In this document: positions 26,901-37,793 of the stretch, piece by piece
Layout of the letters: every line of letters starts with the position of its first letter
Position numbering within the stretch: position 1 is the stretch's first letter
NCBI GenBank assembly: GCA_022376465.1
Contig: JACDTU010000009.1
Location: 62,001-126,000, forward strand
Origin: Cubamyces lactineus
Lineage: Eukaryota; Basidiomycota; Agaricomycetes; Polyporales; Polyporaceae
Length of the DNA: 64,000 nt
Reading direction: 5' to 3'
Notes under the pieces: model-generated
What the model saw: the letters and a program-made list of their open reading frames with translations, nothing else
Databases searched by the model: none
Told to the model about the DNA's origin: nothing
Translations under genes and position numbers: made by a program

Positions 26901-27277
26901 TCATCGAAATCCGCCATGTCGAGACCGGCCGACTTGCGCAGATCATACCGGGCAACGACGTCCGCTGCATCTGGGACGGCAGGGGTGTTACGGGCGTGCC
27001 CCATACACCATCTGTACCCGAGGGTTACGGTCAGGAGATGATCTCGCAAGAACCCAGAGTCCATGGCGTGATGAACGCCACTGACAGCGCACCCCTTGGT
27101 CCGAACTCACGAGCCGGCCGCCCAATCGCGCAGCACGTCTTTGAGCTCATCCCTACCATCCCGCTCTACCTTCCCGGCTCGCTTGCGTCGCCGTCGCAAT
27201 CGACAACGTACTTTTCACAGAACAACTCCCCACCGCACTCGCCGCGCCTGAACCCGACTCTCTCGTGGCGGTCATGA
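20913..27277 (+). CDS. Rho1-type guanine nucleotide exchange factor: DEP, two DH units, PH, CNH
   Basis: Rom2/Rgf-like activator of Rho1 in cell-wall-integrity and polarity signalling at the plasma membrane. About 25 short introns, roughly 1,600 residues. The first third (20913 to about 22430) is Pro/Ser-rich and disordered. DEP-like region: about 22560-23180 (RFFNPALLSHIAVRLRDKVP, GISTNDRRAALQVARSLQSQ). DH unit 1: about 23240-24140 (IIHKLIMKEKQYLRDLDTIE, IQGIGDIFLDAATEFRVTYP, HFLSRPSEHLQKYPVLLEAI). DH unit 2: about 24140-24960 (IIFEVIKGEMDYVRDLENIE, NFINRPIPRLLRYELLLKNI). PH: about 25000-25700 (SLIHTGKLLRQPDTGFEWNG, LFVLLFDNYLVMTKPKEKDG). CNH: about 25770-27100 (RGLVAIGCAEGVWIGF, VGNLNGRTLVIYMKKKG, WHPPYVLLFDSRFIEIRHVE). 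Both DH units carry a matching pre-DH linker, so this is a unit duplication. A Ser/Pro-rich tail closes the protein. Confidence 0.93.
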
Positions 27278-29216
27278 GGCGGGCGTTGCGACGCATCTCC
27301 TTGTGGCACCGCATCCCTTCCTTTGTCATGCGACTCATCGTTTATCCATGCAATTTCACCCGCCCCTTGGCTCTTCGCAAGTACCTCTTGTTTATCCGTC
27401 GAGCCATTGGCAACGACCCTTCGGAGTACAGGATGCAAGGTACCATATCTGAACTCTTAGATTGCTGTACTCATATTTTCTCCATTGCAATGTATGTGCT
27501 GTCTGCGTTTGCCCGTACCGCCATACGTTGGACATTCCAAGTCTCGTCGGTGGGCGCCTCCAAAACCTGCGCATTGTGGGCTTCTTAGTGGGGGCACGCG
27601 AACGAAACCTCAGTGCATTTGAGTTCAAATGATATGGCTTATGTGAACAGATGCAACGATCGTGGCAATCGCGAATCAGGCCCGTCCAGCCGTGCTATCA
27701 TTTCGGCGTTATGGTACACCGGCTCGGGAGCAGAGGCTGTTGATCCACGACGGATCGGAGTCGACCTCAACGCTGGATCAGGATGACTTGCCGAGGAAAC
27801 GATACTCACCAGGGCGAATGACAGATGTATAGAAGCGGATTCAGTCGCAGTCAATAAGACCATGTCTTTCCTGGCTTCCTCCTTTGTTTTCTGACGTGGT
27901 GCTTGGACGAGGGAATGTAGGATACTCGGTGCTAGTAGTCGGTAGTCGTAAGTTGATTCAGTTGGCTCACACGCGGCGCGGCGCACCTGGAGCTCCTGAG
28001 TGAAACGCTCCGATTTCTCCGAGGGAGTGTGTATGCGCCTCAGGTATCGTGGTTGGGGCGTGTACTGGGGCTTCACGGTTCAGCTCTCCGAGCAATACTT
28101 AAGGGTCTGTTTGGGAAGCCTAAGTCCTTGTAGTATGATCGGTTCGACGGACTCCTCATAGTGAATAACAAGACCAAACAACGACTAGTGGCGTCGCTCT
28201 TAGGGCTACCAAGATAGTAATAGGACTTTCTGAGGGCTACCACCACACATGTGAATGGTGAAGAACAAAAGGGCGAACGCCTTGTCATGAAGACCGCGAG
28301 GTAGCCTCGGAAGACTTCGGGGTTTAGATAGCAAATGTGTCGGCCCCTACCTCCTCCAGCCTCCCGCGGAATTTCGCATCCCGTGGTGACCTGGCGCAAA
28401 CAGGTGCTTGGAAGCGCATTATTCGAGAAGATAGAAGAGAGAATACGGCCTTGGGATGTGATTGAGGGAAGGTAGACTAGGTCAGGAGCTGTTTAATGTC
28501 GCCGTGACTTTTTCCACAAGTGTATTGACCGTGCCACCAGGTCCATGATACGCGCGAGTATGCAGTCGCTTTATGTCATGATTTCGCCCTCACGAAGCGG
28601 ACACGTCTTCCTCTTCCAAGTCATCTCCGTTGGGTTTGAAAAACTGCATGTGAAGATAGTAGCCCGACCACTGACATTTCACAAGGTCTAGGTTTGCACT
28701 AGACGTGGTTCGTACTAGGGAAGCTCCTCGCCTAACCACACTGAGTATGCACCCTCAACGCTAGGATGATAGGTTTGCCACGGGACGACTAGGGCGTACA
28801 GATCGTGCCAGCCGGGTATGGTAACTAGCGGATGCCTTTGACTGTATCCGCGCGACGCTTGGTGACAAATTCAAGAGACCTCACCGTAGAGACCCGCCGT
28901 AAGCACTCAGAACCGGAGTAACTGTGCGTACATGACATTGATACATTACGGGTGCACAGACAATCCGGGGGCCCATACAATTCCGACCATCTAGAACGAG
29001 CCTGGGGAGGTTGTGCCGACATATCTATAGACAGCGAGATCAGAAGCAGCTTGGGTAACATCACACGCCTTCATACGCTGCGATCATACCACACCGTAAA
29101 CCACACTACGACGTGAAGCTTGAATGGAAGGGCCTCTCGAAGAGCACACGTACCCGGCCCTCATGGCCGTCCAAGATAGGTTACATCCGGACGAATGGAG
29201 ACGAAGGAGTGAGCGG
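27278..29216. other. Gap of 1.9 kb without a supported gene
   Basis: Contains the 3' UTR of the RhoGEF gene. A minus-strand frame of 145 codons (27639-28076) and a plus frame of 107 codons (27265-27588, overlapping the RhoGEF end) have no recognisable motifs. Confidence 0.45.
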
Positions 29217-29222
29217 TATAAA
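29217..29222 (+). promoter_or_regulatory. TATA box, lectin copy A
   Basis: TATAAA 79 bases upstream of the ATG of lectin copy A, followed by a purine-rich stretch (aagaggcggaggcag) that recurs downstream of the copy C TATA box as aaaggcgggggcag. Confidence 0.7.
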
Positions 29223-29295
29223 GAGGCGGAGGCAGGTCACTCGTTCTTCAGCAGCTACACCTTGCTCTCCAACGTCTCTCATCTCAAGAACTACA

Positions 29296-30274
29296 ATGCA
29301 AGCTTACATCACTACCACTCTCGTCGGTACGACGCGCGGCAATCTCTTCGAGGACATCGCTTTCAGCAACGCCGGTGAGAATCTAACCTGTTCATCTCGA
29401 GGCTCTTTGCTTTGCTTACCCTGGTGCTCCTTCTACCAGGCAAAATTGTCATCAGGGACATCAAGGAGAAGCGTGCGCATCGCGCCTGCCAATTCTACAT
29501 GGGCAGTAGTGTCCACTTACCACACTCAATATACAGCCCAGCTCGATCATACCCATCCCATCAAGCAACTTTCTGTGTACCAGATAACCGGCTTGAAAGT
29601 GGTAAGCACGGATTATCGGGAAATGCGGGAACTAGTCACAATTCTTACCGCTACCTTTGATAGGTTGTCGGTCTATCGGTCGTTTACCAGCTTGCAGACG
29701 GCAAATCAATCACGATCTCCCACGGCTATACCAAGTCGAAGACGGGCAAGTTGGTTCAGAAGGATGTCGTTCTCACCGGTCAGTATGGCCTTGTTGCGTA
29801 CATTTCGGGCTCGCTAACGCGTGCGGATAGACAACGAGCGACTCGTTGGAGTCTTCGGCGAAAATAGCACCGATGACAGATACAAGCGCCAGGTGTTCAA
29901 GCATATCGGATTCGTCGTCGTCAACGACTACCTGAGAACCACGGAGATCAGGGATGTAAGCTGCTGCCTATTACTAGCGTGGAACGTGTAGAATGCCTGT
30001 ATTGACCAGCTCGCGCGACGTTCGCAGCCGTTCGATTCTGTCGCGGCGACCAGCTATGATCAAGCTGCGCCCCCGGCCGCCGGCACTCAGTACTTCTATG
30101 TCTCCGACGTGGTTGCCTTTGGTGGCTTCGAAACTACCACCTCTCAGCGTATGTTCACCATCTCCAAGCATGCATGTTACACTGCTGACGTGAGCTACCG
30201 GCCCAACAGAGTCCGATGAGACGGACGCCGGCATTGACGGCCTGTTCTTCTACAAGAACGTCGGCTTGCAGTAA
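29296..30274 (+). CDS. Jacalin-like lectin family protein, copy A
   Basis: First of four tandem paralogues, about 200 residues. ATG at 29296 (MQAYITTTLVGTTRGNLFED). Exons join by GT-AG introns: IAFSNAG|KIVIRDIKEK|PQLDHTHPIKQLSVYQITGL, then VVGLSVVYQLADGKSITISH, DNERLVGVFGENSTDDRYKR, FKHIGFVVVNDYLRTTEIRD, a variable linker, and QYFYVSDVVAFGGFET ... GIDGLFFYKNVGLQ. The order I-x-x-[IVL]-x-V ... [GD]LSVxYQLxDG ... HGY ... ERLVGVFG ... GFVVxD ... FYVSDVxAFGGFE ... GLFFYK follows the strand pattern of the jacalin beta-prism lectin fold. No signal peptide, so probably cytosolic like many mushroom lectins. This is the most divergent copy. The jacalin assignment is by pattern, not by search; sugar specificity is unknown. 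Confidence 0.75.
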
Positions 30275-31261
30275 ATATCTCATAGCTGCACCCACATTCA
30301 TCGGTACTGTGCCCCGGAACCATTCGAAGGCGTGTTTGTGAACCCGTGTTCGTGATATGCCATTTGTACAATACTTGTGTGAACCGTGAAGCGAACGATG
30401 ATATGATGTTCTCAATGATTTGCCTGGCCGAAGTCCCCCGGGTCTGTTTAGATCAACACAAATTGAGCGTTGTGAGTTGAATATGGGTAATCACCTTAGT
30501 ATCGTAAGACCCCCGCAAGGGTCATCACCGACAAAAAAGTACCGCCCAATTGCACCACATACACTCGGTGCATATAGCTTTACGAGCACTGACAGCCCCA
30601 TTGTATACCAATGTTTCGCATATTGAACTTGAACGGTTGGGTAAAACAACTTGAATGCCGCATTGTTGTAGGATAAGTGCCCGGGGAAACGCCATGGCTC
30701 TCGTCTTCAACACGGTTATTGGCTAAACAGGAGTATATAGCGGTGAATGCGCGGGAAGCCTGGGTGGGATACTACTCCCGTCATCTCGCCCGCCTAGCTT
30801 CACCATACATTAGTATGTCACTTGTATATAGTCGTGACGAAGAACCTCCATGGGGCGGCGACGTGTTCATTACGGCAGAGCAACAGAAGGAGCTGATGCC
30901 TATCCCACCCCCGAACCCTTATTAAAACGTAGAGAAGCCGGCGAATCTGGAATCAACGCGGCGTAACGGAGAAGACAAATGCCCGAACGGGAACTCGAAT
31001 CGGGACTCGGGTGTACACAAGGAATCATATCCCCTCAACCGCAGCGTGATGGAGAATCAACAGGGCGCCTATACAAAGGAGAAGAGAAGCTGTGTCGATG
31101 CAGTGATATTTGGTTTACATAGATACCGAGCCATCATTCAAAGAGAATAAACCTACCACGAAGCCACAACAGGATCGACGCCTAAAATATCGAGCGCAGA
31201 CGGCCGACGGGCCACGACTAAGCGCTACTGCCAGTGACCCGGAGGCAGGTACGTTCAACAA
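30275..31261. other. Intergenic between lectin copy A and the duplicated block
   Basis: About 1 kb. An 82-codon plus frame at 30677-30925 (ends EEPPWGGDVFITAEQQKELM) has no recognisable family and no sign of exon neighbours, so it is not called. Confidence 0.4.
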
Positions 31262-31451
31262 CGGTCACGATGGCGAAGACGAATCATGGGTCGATGGGGT
31301 ACTTTTCATGAGCGCAGAGTGCGTAGCACGACGACTGCAACGGACTATCAGCGAAGACTGTCGAAAGGGTCTAGACGAGGTCTATGCTGAGAATCAGGCC
31401 GTGCTGGGGTTGAACGAGCTGTATAGCATGGACGTTTGTGCGTCGATTTGA
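31262..31451 (+). pseudogene. Relic 3' end of an unknown gene (in U1)
   Basis: An open frame ends DEVYAENQAVLGLNELYSMD and a few residues later a TGA at 31449-31451. The same end, DEVYAENQAVLGLNELYNRD plus TGA, recurs at 36261-36263 with mainly silent third-position changes (tat/tac, ctg/ctc), so the ancestor was coding. The open frame can be followed upstream to 31110, but no start context or family is recognised. In U2 the frame is broken. Whether U1 is still expressed is unknown. Confidence 0.5.
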
Positions 31452-32119
31452 TCCTGGCATAGCGCCACTGGCGGGGACAAAGCACTCAGTTCACGTCTCA
31501 TGACCGTACTTGTATACTCACACAATATGACAGTGGCGCAACCTCAAAGAGCCGCGTCTGAACCTGCTGTCATGCTCTGGTAAGGCGGCCTTCAGTCTCT
31601 GTCCACATGCCACGCATGAAGCGCTCAAGCTGAACGCCCATGGCACCAAGCGATATCCCAGCCCAAACTCCGAGCGCGCGCCATGACCTGCCACCGCAAA
31701 GCGTTTAGACGGTCCAATGTGAACATACACTTGGGAGGTTGTATGCGAACGTTCGTAAAGCTCTGGTTTTGCTCATTGCGATGATGTGGCTGCGTCGCGG
31801 TGCCAGCCAGTATCCTTGCAAACGTCGGGAGAGTACGTCAGTTGTACTGCTAGGAATGTACAGAAATAACCGTCGACCCAAAGACGATAAACGTACTTCT
31901 AGAGTCATTGCAAGCATTCCTTCGACCCATCATGAATACCGCCACACCAACGGAAATAGAAGATCGTGCAGGGCTCGTCGGGGCCATTAGCAAGAGGCAA
32001 AGAATGGAAGCTTTGAGGGTATAGTACTGCGCCTGCCGCGAAGATGACATTGTGGCGTGGCACACACTGGTGCCCCGAAGAGGCACGCCAAAAATTCGGC
32101 AAGATGAGCGAGCAAAAGG

Positions 32120-32125
32120 TATAAG
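32120..32125 (+). promoter_or_regulatory. TATA box, lectin copy B
   Basis: TATAAG, 82 bases before the ATG, the same spacing as the TATAAA of copy D. Confidence 0.7.
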
Positions 32126-32201
32126 AAGGCCTGCACAGACTTGACATTCAGCAACTTCCTCCAGTCCTACAAACCTCTACCGCTCACTCACCGAGTACAC
32201 C

Positions 32202-33080
32202 ATGCAGGCTTATCTCACTACCTCCCTTGTCGGCGAAAGGAGGGGCGAGATCTTCAGAGACATTTTCATCCGCGATGCTGATGGTGATAACCCGCCCTTG
32301 TGTGTTCAAGTACTATCAGCTCTCTACTCACGATAAATCACAGGCAAGATTTTGGTTGACGGTCCTGAGGGTAAGGCTTCAAGTTTGGCGTACAAGGCCA
32401 GTGTTACTAGGCTCCCGACAATCCGTTGATACGGTTTGCGTCACAGGAAAGCCGGTGCTTGACATCCAACACCCCATTCAGAAAGTTGTCGTGCGCAGTC
32501 GCTTCGCCGTAAGCATCTAATGAGAATTTGTTCGTAAGCTTCACAATAGCTTATGAACATCGTTTACAGGCTGCCGACGGCTTGTCGGTCACCTACCAGC
32601 TCGCCAACGGGGAGAAGCTAACCCTGGAGCACGGTTACCAAGGCCCTGGTTTGGATGCAAGCGCTGTCGAGTTAGGCGGTGAGACTCCTTCGACTGCTAC
32701 ACAACAGGCGACTGACCACATTATATGATATACAGAGGACGAGCGGCTCGTCGGCGTCTTTGGTCGCACTGGCTTCCATCCCTGGTACAGGGGGAATGTA
32801 ATCCTGGGGCTCGGCTTTGTGGTCTTTGACGCTGCCAAAGGGACCACCCGTGTTGTCAACGTGAGCAACCGATACGGTTCTGTGCGATATAAAATGCTTG
32901 TACTCAAGTGCCTGCTACCAGCCAATTCAGAAGTTAGACACCGCGGAGCAAACGGAAGCTCAGAACGCCTTTCCGGAGGGCACTAAGTTCTATGTCTCCG
33001 ACGTGATCGCTTTTGGCGGCTTCGAAACGGGTGGAGGAATCCCCGGCCTTTTCTTCTACAAGAACGCAGGCGCGCAGTAA
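32202..33080 (+). CDS. Jacalin-like lectin family protein, copy B
   Basis: About 187 residues, the tidiest copy. ATG at 32202 (MQAYLTTSLVGERRGEIFRD), IFIRDADG|KILVDGPEG|KPVLDIQHPIQKVVVRSRFA, then AADGLSVTYQLANGEKLTLE, HGYQGPGLDASAVELG, EDERLVGVFGRTGFHPWYRG, NVILGLGFVVFDAAKGTTRV, and after an intron EGTKFYVSDVIAFGGFETGG with IPGLFFYKNAGAQ. Unlike copies A, C and D it lacks the last intron: FETGGGIPG is read straight through. No signal peptide. Closest to copy D in coding and flanking sequence. Assignment to the jacalin-like fold is by strand pattern and the G-R-T-G / Y-V-S-D-V-x-A-F-G-G-F motifs. Confidence 0.8.
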
Positions 33081-34437
33081 ATCGGCCACGTACGGGCACA
33101 TACCAAGTGAACATGCAGTATGGCACACTATCAATCAGGCGTCAGCTATAGCTGTTTGTTTTGTTTTGCCGGGCATCCTGCGAGGAATGATACGCATCCG
33201 TTGTTTCTTGAACAGACTTCTCAGCTGGCAAACCCCTTTCCCAGGATTTGGAGACGGTCTGGCGTTGAAGGCAAAGCGACCGCTAGTGATAAGCGTGATA
33301 ACAAACTACACAGAGCACTCGCTCACCTTTCTCCACGATCTCTGCACTCGTCTATCTGGGCAACCATCGCTCCCGCTGCATGCGTTTACTGACACGCGTC
33401 CCGCATATTAGTCATAGTTGCGGTGATACGATGGCCAGATGTCCAACACTCACGCACAGACGCTGACAGTCGACAAGGTCGCCTCGGATGCACGGAATAT
33501 CCCTGCAAGCTCGGCAGCTCTCTGTCTGCACCATGACGTCTAGTTCGATGAGCCTGCTGCGCTTATACTTGAATGCATGCACCTACACCTTTCAGGGATC
33601 AAGCGCCATTGGAATACCGGTGGATGGCGGGGCCATCTCATTGCGCGCGGTGTGCGTTAACAATGGCAGGACGAAATGTGGCCTGTGTAGCGAGACTAGA
33701 CTGTTCAGCAACTACTCCATTGGCCAGACAGCCTGCACAAACGCCGAAATTGTCCTCACCATTGCTCATTTCAAAGCAACGCAGACGCGGACGGTGGAGC
33801 ATGAATCACGTCTTACCAGAAGCACCTTTGTGCTTGCTGTACAACCTCGTGCGGCACGGGATCATGGAGCTTGTGGGGTTGAGTGACACGACACGTCTTG
33901 AGAACAACGCCCACATGGCTTCCTTGACGACTTGGGGGCCCCATCCGAGAGACGTAGGTAATTGAAAGAGCGACGTAACTAATGCAAGGCCCGATCTAGT
34001 GCTTCGTGGCGCACTACATAATACAATCCCAGAAAGACGAGGCGACTCGATGTCAGTCCATGCGACTATCCAGGAGCCAGGTCAAACGTGCGTACCGGCG
34101 TCGTGGAGTATTTGCAGCAGGTCTGACCGGCTTCTTAGGCTCTTCTGGATTCTAGAGGCGCGCGTTAGTCTAACTGACATACATGCAGGATGATCGCGCC
34201 AAAAGACGAGAGCGAACCTCAGAATGTACTTCAAGCACGCACTCAGCTGATCCTGACACGGCGTGTAGCACGGGTCGAGCACCATGTTCAGAAGTTGGAC
34301 GTCACTAGCAGGAATTGAGGTCCATGAGCTGACGTATACCCTTGCGCTTCCTAGGATCATACGTACGTCATGGAGAATGTGCAGAATACAGTATGACAAG
34401 GAGAGAAGGGGCGAGAAGAGGAAACGTCGACGAGGGA
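33081..34437. other. Intergenic between lectin copies B and C
   Basis: 1.35 kb. The first 60 bases (gccacg...ggcacatacc) resemble the 3' flank of copy D, so the duplication covers that flank. Beyond it, frames of up to 132 codons show no recognisable content. Confidence 0.45.
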
Positions 34438-34443
34438 TATAAA
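34438..34443 (+). promoter_or_regulatory. TATA box, lectin copy C
   Basis: TATAAA, 94 bases before the ATG of copy C, followed by ggcgggggcag. Confidence 0.7.
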
Positions 34444-34531
34444 GGCGGGGGCAGAAAAGTCATTCTGCGGTATCCTCCTGCTCTTCAAGCTCTCTGAAGC
34501 GTACTCGCCGAATAACGACATTCGCGACACC

Positions 34532-35483
34532 ATGCACGCTTATCTCACGACTTCACTTTTCGGTGGGCAGCGCGGTGACATCTTTCGAGACGTATTCATC
34601 CTCGATGCCGATGGTAATCTCGTTGTTCTTGGGAAGATTGACTTCGTACTCACCATGGCCACACTGGTATTAGGGAAGCTCCGGGTCAATGGCCCTGAAA
34701 GTGAGTCTCAATGCTTGTCTCATGCGATGAAAATCAAAGCCGAGGAATATACTCACACGATGTTGTCGCAGAGCAACCGGAGCTCGACGTCCGCCATCCC
34801 ATCCAGAAGATCGTTGTGTACAGCCACAGCAAGGTGGGCAGTTACAACAAGTAGGAGTGTTCGCAAACCATATCGCGGTCTTACACGGTTCGACAGCCCC
34901 TCAGCGGCCTGTCGGTCACTTACCAGCTAGCCAGCGGCGGGAACATCACCCTGAGCCATGGTTACAAGAAAGGTCCACTTGTACAAGTCATCGACTTCAC
35001 TGGTCAGACCTCCATGCTTCACATGATCCGTGTTCAGCTCACCGATCCGCTAAATTATAGAAAACGAACGACTTGCTGGCGTCTTCGGTCGTGTTCTCTC
35101 CTTGAACGACTCGCACGAAGGGGATTTGATTCTATCCCTCGGATTTGTCATATTCGACGCTAGCACAGGAGTCATCCGCGTCGTCAACGTGAGCAGCCGT
35201 TTGCGGGATTGGAGTATCTGTACTGATCAGCCTCACTGGTACCGACCACGACAGCCGCCCGGCACGCCGAACGAGCAGATGGTTGAAGCCATGAATCCCT
35301 CCCCGAAATACATCCCGTTCTATGTTTCGGACGTGCTGGCGTTTGGGGGTTTCGATGCGCCGGATACTGATGGTATACAACTCCACATCACGCGTATACG
35401 TTCTTTGCTGATCACCACATTGTCCTGGAATAGAATACACCCGCATCGAAGGCCTTTTCTTCTACAAGAACGCGGCCGCGTAG
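34532..35483 (+). CDS. Jacalin-like lectin family protein, copy C
   Basis: About 200 residues. ATG at 34532 (MHAYLTTSLFGGQRGDIFRD), VFILDADG|KLRVNGPE|KQPELDVRHPIQKIVVYSHS, then PLSGLSVTYQLASGGNITLS, HGYKKGPLVQVIDFT|ENERLAGVFGR, a longer loop (VLSLNDSHEG), DLILSLGFVIFDASTGVIRV, and IPFYVSDVLAFGGFDAPDTD joined by an intron to IEGLFFYKNAAA. The acceptor giving PLSGLSVTYQ (ttcgacag) keeps frame and matches the paralogues. No signal peptide. The 3' flank leads into a duplicated piece of ERG7, so this copy once sat next to ERG7 as copy D does now. Confidence 0.77.
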
Positions 35484-35837
35484 GAGATTGACCGCACGCG
35501 AATACGTACTGCACCGGACTGTGCCACCAGGGCTTGACATAGGATTCCACATGATCGATCGATGTAGCTTCGGATGCAGAGCCTGAATTGAGACGCTTGA
35601 TAGGCAATGATATGCTTTGTGTATACGCCCATATTGAAGAGTGCGTGCGGTGAATGTATGTGAGCTTGAAGACGGGAATGATGTAGAGCATGCACTCACC
35701 TGATCCATGGGTGCTCTGTGCCGTTCGATGCATGAAGACGTCCCCGCATCTTCCCCTCCACCGGGGCAGGCTAGACACGTCGACGCCTGGCTCATCAAGT
35801 GTCTCAGATACGCAATCGTATGTGTCGACGTTCTACG

Positions 35838-36065
35838 CTGACATCTCCAGCAACGAAGCCCCGAGTACACCGGGCCAAGCATTCAGGACGTGAACTCGAA
35901 TTTGAGAACTGCGGTGCGAGGTGGCGACGTTCTCGTCGAACACACCCTCAATGGCCTCTTGGAGCCATGGCCCATCCTGCTTCATCAATTGCCGCGCTGT
36001 CAGCGCCGGCAGGAGAAGATACAAGGACTCACGGGGTCCTGGCAGGACATGACGGCTGCTGGCAC
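35838..36065 (-). pseudogene. Relic of the 3' end of lanosterol synthase (ERG7 fragment)
   Basis: Minus-strand sequence matches the end of the intact ERG7 gene at 38277-38520. The translations align as [20 protein letters not shown] here and [20 protein letters not shown] in ERG7. The match continues through the last ERG7 intron (ggactcacggg next to the ggacatgac of the previous exon) and into the 3' flank (gagtacaccggg versus gattacaccggg). Because the intron is kept, this is a DNA-level copy, not a retrocopy. The segment coding for the final residues and stop is deleted or scrambled and the frame is broken, so it cannot be functional. Confidence 0.85.
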
Positions 36066-36080
36066 TCAAGTACACAGGCT

Positions 36081-36263
36081 TGACAGTGACGAAAGCGAAT
36101 GGGTCGATGGGGTACTTGTCATTCGCGCAGGGTGCGCAGCATGCCGAATGCATGGAATGTCGGTGGATACTGTCGGAAGAGCCTGGATGAGGTCTACGCT
36201 GAGAATCAGGCCGTGCTCGGGTTGAACGAGCTGTACAACAGGGACGTTTGGGCGTCGGTTTGA
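36081..36263 (+). pseudogene. Relic 3' end of an unknown gene (in U2), frame broken
   Basis: Counterpart of the relic at 31262-31451. The end LDEVYAENQAVLGLNELYNR and its stop are conserved, but a deletion near 36150 shifts the frame relative to U1, so the two halves lie in different frames. Family unknown. Confidence 0.55.
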
Positions 36264-36753
36264 TGCTGGCATGGCGCCACTGACGGATCAAGGTACCCAC
36301 TCCACGTCCCATGACTGTAGACGAGAGTTAAGAGAGTCCTGTTTCCGTGTTTTGGAAAGCGCCTGCACGGCAGCCTTCATTACGCTGTCAATAAACAACG
36401 CGCAGAGCATTCGCAATGGTTTGGCCGCGTCACGATGCCAGACGGTATTCCTGCAAACGTCGGGTGTGCGCGTCAGTATCGCGGGAATGTACAAAAATAA
36501 TTATACACGTCAATCCAAAGGCGACGACGTACCTCCAAATTCATTTTGCGAGCATTCCTTCATCCTGGCATGTATGCGACCACGGAAGCGGAGATAGAAG
36601 AGTGAGCAGAGCGTCATGTAGGTCACCAGCAGGAGACACGGTATGGAAGCTTTCGCCGTAGTACTGCGCCTGCCGCGAGGATGACATCGTAGCATGGCGC
36701 ACACGGGTGCCCCGGAAAGGTCCGCCAAAGATCCAGCAAGAGCGAGTGAAAGG

Positions 36754-36759
36754 TATAAA
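36754..36759 (+). promoter_or_regulatory. TATA box, lectin copy D
   Basis: TATAAA, 82 bases before the ATG, in a leader closely similar to that of copy B (ttcagca-cttcctcca...ctcaccga). Confidence 0.75.
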
Positions 36760-36835
36760 AAGGCTTGCACAAACCCGACTTTCAGCAGCTTCCTCCAACC
36801 GTACAAGCCTCTACAGCTTACTCACCGAAGACATC

Positions 36836-37793
36836 ATGCACGCTTATCTCACTACGTCCCTAGTTGGCGAAAGGGCCGGCGAAATCTTTCGAGACATCTT
36901 CATCCGCGATGCCGATGGTAACGACCTGCCGTTGTCTTCCAGCACTAGTTCTGTGCTCACCATCACACACACCAGGGAAAATCTTGGTCAACGGTCCTGA
37001 AGGTATGCCTGGGCCTCGCGCAAGGCATGCCGCACGGGGTTGAACAGTCCACTTACTTGATCGACAGAGAAACCGGCGCTTGATCTTCAACACCCCATTC
37101 AGAGGATTGCCGTGCGCAGCCGCTTCGTCGTAAGCATATTTTACCAATGTGTTCCTAAGCGTTGCAGTAGCTCACATACAACGCGGGCAGGCCGTGGACA
37201 GCTTGTCGATTACCTACCAGCTCGCCGACGGCGGGAACATAACCCTGGACCACGGCTTTCAGCCCCCGGACCCGAACACGGGTGCCATTGACTTCGCCGG
37301 TCAGACCCCTTTCGCCGTTATGCCTCACGGCGCCCACGACAGGCCGCTGACTGCATTGCGCGGCACACAGAGAGCGAGCGACTCGTTGGCGTCTTCGGTC
37401 GCACTGGCTTCCATCCCTGGTACAGGACCACCGTCATCCTGGCTCTCGGTCTTGTAATATTCGACGTTGCCAAAGGGACCACTCGAGTCGTCCATGTGAG
37501 CGACTAAAGCTTGCGCTCTCGATTGGGAGTGCCTAAGCTGACCATCCTGCTCTTAGACGTTGCGGCGAGCGGACGGCGCGGACCAGGCGGAGTCTGAGGC
37601 TGCCGCTCGGGAGGGCACCAGCTTCTACGTCTCGGACGTGCTTGCCTTCGGTGGCTTCGAGGTGAACGGGACTGGCTGTAAGTTCACTGACACCGTTCGA
37701 ATGTGTACATTGCTTGACGGCCGCCTCTTTCTGAACAGTTGGCGCCATCCCTGGCCTTTTCTTCTACAAGGACGCGGGAGTGCAGGTTTAGAC
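36836..37793 (+). CDS. Jacalin-like lectin family protein, copy D
   Basis: About 193 residues. ATG at 36836 (MHAYLTTSLVGERAGEIFRD), IFIRDADG|KILVNGPE|EKPALDLQHPIQRIAVRSRF, AVDSLSITYQLADGGNITLD, HGFQPPDPNTGAIDFA|ESERLVGVFGRTGFHPWYRT, TVILALGLVIFDVAKGTTRV, TLRRADGADQAESEAAAREG, then TSFYVSDVLAFGGFEVNGTG and, after an intron, GAIPGLFFYKDAGVQV. Introns sit at the same places as in copies A and C, including the last one that copy B lacks. No signal peptide; likely cytosolic. It is tail-to-tail with ERG7, whose stop lies 480 bases downstream. Confidence 0.8.

Larger units (their letters stand above)
31262..32201 (+). repeat. Duplicated block U1, upstream of lectin copy B
   Basis: Homologous by eye to block U2 (about 36080-36835) in front of copy D. 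Shared segments include the coding-like end around gctgagaatcaggccgtgct, an inner part around gcaaacgtcgg / gaatgtaca / gcattccttc, and the TATA/leader just before each ATG (actcaccgag). U1 is longer, with an extra stretch near 31530-31700. The block moves with the lectin gene, so it marks the unit of segmental duplication. Confidence 0.75.
36080..36835 (+). repeat. Duplicated block U2, upstream of lectin copy D
   Basis: Second copy of block U1. It begins directly after the ERG7 fragment with gaatgggtcgatggggtact, includes the broken relic frame (TGA 36261-36263), and ends in the copy D promoter and leader. About 180 bases shorter than U1. Confidence 0.75.
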
